In this document: piece by piece, positions 1-4,832 of the stretch
Position numbering within the stretch: position 1 is the stretch's first letter
Layout: each line of letters starts with the position of its first letter
Translations under genes and position numbers: made by a program
Notes under the pieces: model-generated
The model's input: the letters and a program-made list of their open reading frames with translations, nothing else
The model's database searches: none
Told to the model about the DNA's origin: nothing
NCBI GenBank assembly: GCA_016839405.1
Contig: JAEOUJ010000048.1
Span: forward strand, 1 to 5,960
Direction of reading: 5' to 3'
Origin: Candidatus Gerdarchaeota archaeon
Lineage (GTDB): Archaea; Asgardarchaeota; Heimdallarchaeia; JABLTI01
DNA length: 5,960 bases

Positions 1-50
1 CAATTATTTTTATGACTAGTGTTATTATTAGAAAGAGGAAAAGGAAATAA
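1..50 (+). CDS. 3' end of an unidentified gene, hydrophobic-basic C-terminus (partial)
   Basis: An open frame enters from the left edge (first full codon at position 3) and stops at TAA 48-50. The 15 visible residues are a short hydrophobic run followed by a very basic end, IIFMTSVIIRKRKRK. That pattern is typical of the end of a membrane-anchored protein, with a last membrane helix and a positive cytoplasmic tail, and many archaeal surface proteins end this way. Only the tail can be seen, so no function can be given and a chance open frame cannot be excluded. About 90 bp of AT-rich DNA separates it from the next gene on the same strand. Confidence 0.35.
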   Translation, partial: IIFMTSVIIRKRKRK

Positions 51-91
51 ATATGGCTTTAAGTTAATTTTTAATTTAATAGATTTTAATT

Positions 92-112
92 AAAATTATA
101 TTTATAATAGTT
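92..112 (+). promoter_or_regulatory. Possible TATA-box region of the PRC-barrel-like gene
   Basis: The run ATTATATTTATAATA at about 96-109 is the best TATA-like element before the gene starting at 141. A start of transcription about 25 bp downstream would give a leader of only about 10-15 nt. The whole intergenic stretch is AT-rich, so a chance match is quite possible. Confidence 0.3.
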
Positions 113-140
113 TATTCTTTTAGTACTTTGAGAGTTAATT

Positions 141-500
141 ATGGAGTATATGAAATTAGTTTCAAAATCAGTTTTAGATAGGAATGGAAAAAAACTTGGA
201 TTAGTAGTTAGAGTAGATGATTTCTTTGATTCTATGACAATGGAGCAAGCAACTCCTTTTGCAATTATTAAATTAAGTAATCCTTTCAAACGAAATAATT
301 TCTTTCCCTTGCCTTTAGTTTCCGCTAGACAATTCCAAGTAGTAGAAGATTCAGTTTATTTGGACATTTCCAAGAAAGACTTCATGCGTATGTATAAACT
401 ATATAATGAAGAGAGAAAACTTAAAGTAAAATCTGCTAAATTTAAAGATGTTAATGCTCAAGATGCTGCAATGGCTAAAATGTGGTGGGGTAAAATTTAA
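141..500 (+). CDS. Small PRC-barrel-like protein, function unknown
   Basis: This encodes a 119-residue soluble protein with no signal peptide or membrane segment. Residues about 5-80 follow the pattern of a PRC-barrel: a short strand, the turn DRNGKKLG, a strand VVRVDDF, a central hydrophobic strand AIIKL, then PLPLVSARQFQVVEDSVYLDIS before a charged helical tail ending MWWGKI. PRC-barrels are small beta-barrels found in ribosome-maturation, photosynthetic and some archaeal cell-division proteins, so the fold does not fix a role. The start may be ATG 141 or the ATG at 150; a GGAG lies only 3 nt before the second, too close for a good ribosome site, so 141 is kept. The gene converges on the ammonia-lyase gene with 10 bp between stop codons and has no evident functional link to it. 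The fold call is pattern reading only. Confidence 0.75.
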   Translation: MEYMKLVSKSVLDRNGKKLGLVVRVDDFFDSMTMEQATPFAIIKLSNPFKRNNFFPLPLVSARQFQVVEDSVYLDISKKDFMRMYKLYNEERKLKVKSAKFKDVNAQDAAMAKMWWGKI

Positions 501-506
501 TCCCAC
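485..506. terminator. Hairpin between convergent genes, candidate bidirectional terminator
   Basis: GTGGGGT (485-491) pairs with ATCCCAC (500-506): 7 bp including one G-T pair, with an 8-nt AT-only loop. It spans the last codons and stop of the + strand gene and lies just beyond the stop of the - strand lyase. The GC-rich stem stands out from its AT-rich setting. No long T-run follows on either strand, so its role as a terminator is inferred from position. Confidence 0.4.
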
Positions 507-510
507 TAAT

Positions 511-2229
511 TTAGGTCATTTCTTTATTAATACTACTGTCCTTTATTATTTCCACTATTTTATTGATATCCGGAGAGATAACTCTGTCTTGGATTAATTT
601 TGGAATAGCATTTCTGATTACTTTATAGGCAATTCTTGTTTTAATGCCAAGTGCTTTTTCTGGTTTTATTTTCTGAATCCCACATCGCAAATCAATTGCT
701 TGTACAGCTAACATCATTTCTATAGCTATTATATAATGCAGATTTTCCACAATTTTGGCTGTTTTTCTTGCTGATATTGGACTCATACTTACATGATCTT
801 CAGCTTCATCTGATGTTGGTATTGAATCTACTGAAGCAGGAGTTGCTAATGTTTTATTTTCTGAAACCAGTGCTGCTGCTGTATATTGTGGCATCATGTA
901 ACCACTATTCAATCCTAATTCAGTCTGAGGTATTAGGAATAAACTCAATCCTTGATTTCGTTTTTCATCAATTAGAGTTGCGCTTCGTCTTTCTGAAATA
1001 TTACCAACTTCTGACATAGCAATTGCTAAATAATCCATAGCTAATGCTATTGGTTCTCCATGAAAATTTCCACCAGAATAAATATCACATTGTAAAGGAT
1101 CTTCTTTTGTGATAAATATTAATGGATTATCAGTTGCAGCATTAATTTCTCGAGATAATATCGTTCTGCAGAAATCTAGTGTTTCTTTTATAGGTCCTAA
1201 CACTTGTGGTGTACATCTAATAGAATAATCATCTTGAACTTTAGGCCATTGTTTTACAAAATTATTTTTTGATTCACCACAATTAGGGCACGTCCAACTA
1301 TCAGGTAATTTCATAAAATCTGTATTTTTAGCTACGTTTTGAGTTGAATCTCCCTCTTGTTTATCATAATAATAACCGCAATTTTTTGTTTTACATGTAT
1401 ATAAACTATCATGTATCTTAATGAATATACTATCTTTTGTGAAATCATCTATGTCTTTTGCTATTTCAATTTGTCCTGGATGATTTCTAGCTTGATGTAT
1501 TCTTTCATCTAGTTGTTGACGTGCTGCTTTTAATGCTTCCATTGATAACGCAGTTGCTATTTCTGCATTTTTTAATAGATTATATGCTTTATTTATAACC
1601 ATACAAGCTATACCAGCAGAATATTGTGCCCCATTATTTAATGCTAAACCTTCCTTATAAGATAGTGTTGTGATAGGTATTCCAGCTGCTTTTAAACCAT
1701 CTTTTGCATCATATATTTTACCGTTGTATTTCAGATTTTTCTCCCCCTCTCCAATCATTGCTAAAACCATATGAGATAATTGAGCTAAATCACCACTTGC
1801 TCCTACAGATCCTTTTGATGGAATTATTGGTAATGCATTTTTACTTATCATTTCAATGAGATTTTCTAATGTTTTAAGTTGGCATCCAGAATTTCCTTGT
1901 GCTAATGCTGCCACTCTTAATACCATCATAGCTTTTACAAATTCATCTGCTGCAGGTTTACCAACGCCTACACAATGGCTCCGGATAAGATTTGTTTGTA
2001 AAGTTGCAGCATCTTTTTCTGGTATTACTATGTCCCTTAGTGCCCCAAAACCAGTAGTGATTCCATAGATTTTCATTCCAGATTCTACTGCTTTTTCAAT
2101 TGCTTTTCTAGAAAGTTCGATTTTCTTTTTAACATTCTCAGCTAATTTTAACTGATAGTTATCTTTTACAATTTTGTAGACGTCTTCTAAAGACAACCCA
2201 TTTTCATTAAGAATAATCTCTTTTGCCAA
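511..2229 (-). CDS. hutH: Histidine ammonia-lyase with an inserted rubredoxin-like domain
   Basis: The 572-residue product belongs to the MIO-dependent aromatic amino acid lyases, which make urocanate and ammonia from histidine in the cytoplasm. The self-cyclising Ala144-Ser145-Gly146 (GSVGASGDLAQ) is present. Residues matching the known active site are Tyr55 (YGITTGFG), His85, Asn199, Gln332, Tyr335, Arg338, Phe389 (GGNFHGEP) and Glu477 (AEDHVSM). Ser84-His85 in IRSHCVGVG favours histidine over tyrosine or phenylalanine as substrate. The family is usually about 510 residues; the excess is mainly a rubredoxin-like insert at about 275-327, with HAL sequence intact on both sides and no frame break. 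The start is a TTG; it puts the active-site Tyr at the expected depth, and a weak GGATGG lies 9 nt upstream. No other histidine-degradation gene is in the window. Substrate specificity rests on motif comparison. Confidence 0.93.
   Translation of the reverse strand: MAKEIILNENGLSLEDVYKIVKDNYQLKLAENVKKKIELSRKAIEKAVESGMKIYGITTGFGALRDIVIPEKDAATLQTNLIRSHCVGVGKPAADEFVKAMMVLRVAALAQGNSGCQLKTLENLIEMISKNALPIIPSKGSVGASGDLAQLSHMVLAMIGEGEKNLKYNGKIYDAKDGLKAAGIPITTLSYKEGLALNNGAQYSAGIACMVINKAYNLLKNAEIATALSMEALKAARQQLDERIHQARNHPGQIEIAKDIDDFTKDSIFIKIHDSLYTCKTKNCGYYYDKQEGDSTQNVAKNTDFMKLPDSWTCPNCGESKNNFVKQWPKVQDDYSIRCTPQVLGPIKETLDFCRTILSREINAATDNPLIFITKEDPLQCDIYSGGNFHGEPIALAMDYLAIAMSEVGNISERRSATLIDEKRNQGLSLFLIPQTELGLNSGYMMPQYTAAALVSENKTLATPASVDSIPTSDEAEDHVSMSPISARKTAKIVENLHYIIAIEMMLAVQAIDLRCGIQKIKPEKALGIKTRIAYKVIRNAIPKLIQDRVISPDINKIVEIIKDSSINKEMT
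1249..1407 (-). other. Rubredoxin-like domain inserted within the ammonia-lyase
   Basis: Residues about 275-327 of the lyase read as an almost complete rubredoxin: YTCKTKNCGYYYD, EGD, V..NTDF..LPDSW, then TCPNCGESKNNF. The four candidate metal ligands are Cys279, Cys284, Cys314 and Cys317. The first pair is spaced C-x4-C rather than the usual C-x2-C; the second is the normal CPxCG. Rubredoxins hold one iron (or zinc) in four thiolates and carry single electrons. Here the domain replaces the loop between HPGQIEIAKDI and VQDDYSIRC, so it ends a few residues before catalytic Gln332 and Tyr335. The domain identity is clear from the pattern; its metal and purpose cannot be read from sequence. Confidence 0.88.
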
Positions 2230-2267
2230 GAATAATAACCATCCAATTAAGCTTACTTTTCTTTTCC

Positions 2268-2285
2268 GCAGTATAAATTTTTTTT
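2268..2285 (-). promoter_or_regulatory. Possible TATA element for the ammonia-lyase gene
   Basis: On the - strand, a run of A followed by TTTATAC (about 2271-2280) lies some 45 nt before the TTG start. Transcription beginning about 25 nt downstream would leave a leader near 20 nt. The setting is AT-rich, so the assignment is tentative. Confidence 0.3.
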
Positions 2286-2296
2286 ATATTATTAAT

Positions 2297-2331
2297 AGAT
2301 TCAACTAGCTTTCACAATACTTTTTGAATCT
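2297..2331. repeat. 8-bp perfect inverted repeat between the operon end and the lyase promoter
   Basis: AGATTCAA (2297-2304) and TTGAATCT (2324-2331) are perfect inverted copies with 19 nt between. The element lies in the 140-bp space upstream of the lyase TATA candidate and downstream of the acidic-protein stop. It could be an operator for the lyase gene or part of the 3' end of the conjugation operon. The right arm overlaps a second hairpin (2327-2341). Confidence 0.35.
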
Positions 2332-2341
2332 TTTCAAGATT
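2327..2341. terminator. Small hairpin after the conjugation operon, weak terminator candidate
   Basis: AATCTT (2327-2332) pairs with AAGATT (2336-2341) across a 3-nt loop. It lies 28 bp beyond the acidic-protein stop, and between them the - strand transcript has a short T-run directly after the stop (ATCCTTTTT). Archaeal termination often needs only T-runs, so the hairpin itself may be incidental. Confidence 0.25.
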
Positions 2342-2369
2342 ATAAAATAGAATATTATTGAAAAAGGAT

Positions 2370-2696
2370 TTATTCATCAATTAATTCTGTAAGTATTTTT
2401 TTCCGTTGCTTATAATCCTTATTTTTGAAATGTAAAGCACAAATAAAATTCTGGTAATAATTTGGTGGAGGAATTTCTTTTATTTCCATGTTTTTCTCTG
2501 AAATAATTTTAATGGTTTTTTTGAGGGGTATTTCTTCAGAAATTTCAGATAATTCTTGGTCTTGTTCATGCAAAATTTCTTCGACGATTTCCATATCACC
2601 AAATGTTGAGCTAACTTCATAGGAAAAATCATCTACTTCATTTGATGATTCTTCAGTGGTCTTTTCATCCTTTTTTTCTAATTGTTTCTCAGTCAA
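2370..2696 (-). CDS. Small acidic protein encoded with the E2, unknown function
   Basis: I do not recognise this 108-residue protein. Residues 1-57 are rich in Glu, Asp, Ser and Thr and look disordered. Then comes a basic-hydrophobic patch KKTIKIISEK (59-68), a PPP turn (77-79), a short hydrophobic stretch NFICALHF (83-90) and a charged helical end. No signal peptide, membrane helix or metal-binding cysteine set is visible; the only cysteine is Cys86. The start is a TTG whose last two bases are the first two of the E2 stop codon read as TTGA. A strong GGGAGGTG lies 10 nt upstream inside the E2 coding sequence, so translation is probably coupled. IKII resembles the three IRII-type motifs of the E2 tail, hinting that both bind the same partner, perhaps the modifier. 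It is the last gene of the cluster. Confidence 0.72.
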   Translation of the reverse strand: MTEKQLEKKDEKTTEESSNEVDDFSYEVSSTFGDMEIVEEILHEQDQELSEISEEIPLKKTIKIISEKNMEIKEIPPPNYYQNFICALHFKNKDYKQRKKILTELIDE

Positions 2697-3436
2697 ATTA
2701 TCCGAACACCTCCCTTATCCTCTTCTTCTTTTTCCTCTTTTTTAGGCATTATGCGAATACTCTTACCTTTCTTTTCTGGTTCTTTTACCTCTTCTCCACC
2801 AATGATGCGTATACCTCCAATATCTTTTAATGAGGATTTTTCATGTGCAGCATCCCATTTTGCTAACATATGATTATGAATATCTTCTGCATCTTTTTCA
2901 AACCAACGCATAGCAATGACATTCATTCCTGAATCCTCTTTTGGATACAATTTTGGTGGCCGGATTCTTTTGGGATCCATCAAAATATGGTAAATTATAT
3001 CGATTAATATCCTATCAACTTCACCATTTACAGTGATACAAGCATCTCCTCCTCTACCCATTGAAATTCTTGGATGCCATAAAGGACTTATTACTCGCAT
3101 TTTTATATGAGAGAGGTTTGCTGGATATTCTCGCGGTAGCATTATGGAAAATTTATGATTATAAGCAATATTTAGATGATTATTTTTAGTTGGTTGACCA
3201 ACAATTCCTGGAGTTCTATACATAGTAAATAGTAACTCTTGGATGGCACCATCACTAAATTTCCTTTTTATTTCAACAAGGTAATCTTCTTGAATCCATT
3301 TATTGCCTGTTTGTCTATGCGGAATCCATTTCCATCCTTTCTTTTTGAAAAATTCATCCATTGATTCATAAAACACTGCTATAGATTCTGATATTCGAGC
3401 ATTCACTACTGAAGCGGGGAAATTTATCCTAGACAT
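2693..3436 (-). CDS. E2-like conjugating enzyme with motif-bearing C-terminal tail
   Basis: The product is a 247-residue UBC-fold protein predicted to accept an activated Ubl from E1 as a thioester and pass it to a target. After an N-terminal helix, the core shows HKFSIMLPREYP (PxxYP-like), IKMRVISPLWHPRIS and then MGRGGDACIT, with Cys133 as the only cysteine of the protein and so the catalytic candidate. The usual HPN has Arg in place of Asn (HPR 121-123). After the Cys the order resembles canonical E2s, with a helix ending LMDPKR and a final helical segment, but the usual Trp is missing. Residues about 200-247 form a charged tail with IRII (209-212), IRIM (227-230) and terminal VRII (244-247). 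ATG 3436 is chosen because GGTGA lies 5 nt upstream; a GTG at 3445 falls inside that site. It overlaps the following acidic gene. UBC assignment is firm; the UFC1-like reading is inference. Confidence 0.88.
   Translation of the reverse strand: MSRINFPASVVNARISESIAVFYESMDEFFKKKGWKWIPHRQTGNKWIQEDYLVEIKRKFSDGAIQELLFTMYRTPGIVGQPTKNNHLNIAYNHKFSIMLPREYPANLSHIKMRVISPLWHPRISMGRGGDACITVNGEVDRILIDIIYHILMDPKRIRPPKLYPKEDSGMNVIAMRWFEKDAEDIHNHMLAKWDAAHEKSSLKDIGGIRIIGGEEVKEPEKKGKSIRIMPKKEEKEEEDKGGVRII
2707..2714 (-). promoter_or_regulatory. Ribosome binding site of the acidic-protein gene, inside the E2 gene
   Basis: GGGAGGTG lies 10 nt before the TTG start at 2696 and supports this non-ATG start. It is formed by the codons of Lys-Gly-Gly-Val in the E2's last motif, so one sequence serves both as coding and as initiation signal. 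Confidence 0.65.
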
Positions 3437-3441
3437 TCTTT

Positions 3442-3446
3442 TCACC
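3442..3446 (-). promoter_or_regulatory. Ribosome binding site that sets the E2 start
   Basis: GGTGA lies 5 nt before ATG 3436. A GTG at 3445 in the same frame is part of this site and is therefore unlikely to be the start. The Ubl gene has the same arrangement. Confidence 0.6.
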
Positions 3447-3464
3447 TTTTTTAAATAGTACAGA

Positions 3465-3510
3465 AGCGGGATAATCTTTAGCGTATATTTTTTGCTATTT
3501 CTTTCCCGCT
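3465..3510. repeat. 7-bp inverted repeat around a TATA-like element between Ubl and E2 genes
   Basis: AGCGGGA (3465-3471) and TCCCGCT (3504-3510) are perfect inverted copies 32 nt apart, GC-rich in a very AT-rich gap. A further GAAGCGGG, matching the bases at the left arm, occurs at about 3411-3418 just inside the E2 gene. The spacer contains AAAAATATAC on the - strand (about 3483-3493), which could act as a TATA box with a start near 3463. Options are an operator pair around an internal promoter for E2, or a transcript hairpin between modifier and E2. No direct evidence decides. Confidence 0.4.
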
Positions 3511-3523
3511 ATAGGACATTTTA

Positions 3524-3835
3524 TTATCCGACTTGAGCACAAGCATCTAATTTGAATCGTTCACTAGATTCTAATTCTGGTTCTAATGAACCGAAAGTTG
3601 CAGCTGGGGGAAGAGCAGTATTACCTGTCATTTTTCTCATTAGGATGAAGCTTACATTTGGTTGACCAACTTTTTCTTTAGCCCATTTGTTTATGTCAAC
3701 ACCTTCATCAACACATCTTTGGACCAAAGTTTTTACAACTTCATCTATAGTAGATTCTTCTTCTACTGCTACTCGAAATTCTTTTTGTCTTGGCTCTACA
3801 TCGACAATTATTTCACGCCATGTTTCTTCACTCAT
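3524..3835 (-). CDS. Ubiquitin-like modifier ending in a single glycine (VG)
   Basis: This 103-residue acidic-rich protein fits a beta-grasp Ubl: strands in EIIVDVEP and EFRVAVEEES, a helix TIDEVVKTLVQRCVDEG, a strand VSFILMRK, the turn LPPAATFGSLEPELESSE, a last strand RFKLDA and a flexible end CAQVG. It is longer than ubiquitin (76), mostly through the WAKEKVGQPN region between helix and third strand. The C-terminus is Val-Gly directly before two TAA stops, so there is no Gly-Gly and no tail to remove. Mature UFM1 also ends in Val-Gly. Lysines at 18, 35, 50, 53, 55, 68 and 95 could in principle carry chains. ATG 3835 is chosen because GGTGA lies 8 nt upstream; a GTG at 3847 falls inside that site. 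Its place between E1 and E2 genes is the strongest argument for a modifier role. Sequence similarity alone is weak, and a YukD-type Ubl is an alternative relative. Confidence 0.82.
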   Translation of the reverse strand: MSEETWREIIVDVEPRQKEFRVAVEEESTIDEVVKTLVQRCVDEGVDINKWAKEKVGQPNVSFILMRKMTGNTALPPAATFGSLEPELESSERFKLDACAQVG

Positions 3836-3843
3836 TTTCTTGG

Positions 3844-3848
3844 TCACC
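3844..3848 (-). promoter_or_regulatory. Ribosome binding site that sets the Ubl start
   Basis: GGTGA sits 8 nt before ATG 3835, ideal spacing for an archaeal Shine-Dalgarno site. The in-frame GTG at 3847 overlaps it and is rejected as the start. Confidence 0.6.
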
Positions 3849-3859
3849 TTTTTTTAATC

Positions 3860-3875
3860 GATGCATCTCAGCATC
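3860..3875. repeat. Short hairpin in the E1-Ubl gap
   Basis: GATGC (3860-3864) pairs with GCATC (3871-3875) over a 6-nt loop, about 12 nt upstream of the Ubl ribosome site on the transcript. In the same gap TCAAC and GTTGA form another weak pair (3883-3902). These could influence Ubl translation or processing in an 83-bp gap, but such short stems arise easily by chance. Confidence 0.2.
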
Positions 3876-3918
3876 TTTGACAGTCAACCAAATTATCAGT
3901 TGATTTGCCGATGAGAGA

Positions 3919-4818
3919 TTACTTTTGGTTTCTTCTTCTAGCTCTGCATGTCACATCTACACATTTAGAATTTGGCAGAATATTACCGAATATAAATTCA
4001 TGATTTCTTAAATCGTAACGTATCATATTGCCAAAATTTGGTTCTTGATTTTTAGTGATATCAGAATATCCCCCTTTGTCATCTTGACTAATTAAAATCT
4101 TAGTTGCTTCAACAGACATTATTCCACCAACTATTGAAGTTAATGTGCTAATCATAGGGAATTTTGGTAAAGTTTCGATGAAAAATTCATCACATTTGAG
4201 AATTACCTGATGATTCATAATAGCTTGATAATAATCTTCACTCCAAAGACATACTGCACAAGCAGTAATTCCAGGATAATAAACTTGTACTTCTACATTA
4301 GAACGACCCATAGCACCATTAATCATTGGTTTAGGATGTTCTTGCATAAGATTTCCTGCATTTAACATATATCTTGCATAATCATTATCTAGAGCCATTA
4401 TTATAATATCAGCTTGATATACCTCTAGTGGAGCTTCTTCTATTCTTACCTCATATGGAGTAATTTTTGTATTTGGGGCAATTTCAGGTAATCTCTCACT
4501 AACTGCTTGAACCTTCGATTTCTTTTTATGATCTTCTGGTCTGAAAAAAATGCATCTGTTTATATTTGATTTATTAATAACATCAAAATCTACTATTTTA
4601 ATATGACCTACACCAAGCATGCCAAGATTTTTACAAATTTCATTACCAACTGCTCCAGCACCAACACATAATATCGTGCTATTTTTTAATTTCTCTAAAT
4701 TTCCAGTGCCAAAATACCTTCTTGTTCTATCTTCAATATCATCTTCATAAAAGCTGACATTAATTGTACTTGAATTTAAGCTATTGGTATCTTTTTTAGC
4801 AGCTTTTTCTTCAGTCAT
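3919..4818 (-). CDS. E1-like Ubl-activating enzyme, minimal ThiF/UBA5-type
   Basis: The 299-residue protein has one ThiF/MoeB/UBA adenylation fold: it would adenylate the Ubl C-terminus and hold it as a thioester. The ATP site is CVGAGAVG (51-58), followed by VDFD (76-79), NINRCIFF (85-92, matching the family's SNxNRQF), KKKSKVQA and MALDN (141-145). CAVC (187-190) and C-x4-C (286-291) look like a zinc site. Cys209, in LKCDEFFIETLP, lies between these pairs where UBA5, MoeB and ThiF relatives place their reactive cysteine. There is no separate catalytic-cysteine domain and no C-terminal ubiquitin-fold domain; the protein ends in a short basic tail. Residues 1-25 look disordered. ATG 4818 is chosen because AGGAAG lies 6 nt upstream, after the preceding stop; an upstream ATG at 4857 would overlap the JAMM gene. 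It is 14 bp downstream of the JAMM stop and 83 bp before the Ubl. Confidence 0.92.
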   Translation of the reverse strand: MTEEKAAKKDTNSLNSSTINVSFYEDDIEDRTRRYFGTGNLEKLKNSTILCVGAGAVGNEICKNLGMLGVGHIKIVDFDVINKSNINRCIFFRPEDHKKKSKVQAVSERLPEIAPNTKITPYEVRIEEAPLEVYQADIIIMALDNDYARYMLNAGNLMQEHPKPMINGAMGRSNVEVQVYYPGITACAVCLWSEDYYQAIMNHQVILKCDEFFIETLPKFPMISTLTSIVGGIMSVEATKILISQDDKGGYSDITKNQEPNFGNMIRYDLRNHEFIFGNILPNSKCVDVTCRARRRNQK

Positions 4819-4824
4819 TATAAT

Positions 4825-4830
4825 CTTCCT
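4825..4830 (-). promoter_or_regulatory. Ribosome binding site that sets the E1 start
   Basis: AGGAAG lies 6 nt before ATG 4818 in the short gap after the JAMM stop codon (4833-4835). This favours 4818 over the in-frame ATG at 4857, which would add 13 basic residues and overlap the JAMM gene by 25 bp. Confidence 0.6.
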
Positions 4831-4832
4831 TT

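Noticed and set aside
86..289. Minus-strand open frame opposite the PRC-barrel-like gene
   Set aside because: It is a shadow of the + strand coding frame, has no recognisable domain and no ribosome site of note.
768..1019. Plus-strand open frame inside the lyase gene, and likewise 1856-2068
   Set aside because: Both are antisense shadows of strongly conserved lyase sequence.
511..2229. Lyase as a pseudogene or assembly chimera because of the extra Cys-rich segment
   Set aside because: The frame is continuous, all catalytic residues are present on both sides, and the insert is a complete domain placed at a loop.
2642..2873. Two + strand open frames with Phe/Leu-rich, membrane-like sequence
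   Set aside because: They are antisense to the Lys/Glu-rich E2 tail and acidic gene; AAA/GAA codons read backwards give TTT/TTC and so fake hydrophobic runs.
3437..3445. GTG start giving a 250-residue E2
   Set aside because: The GTG is part of the GGTGA site that serves ATG 3436; the same holds for GTG 3847 of the Ubl gene.
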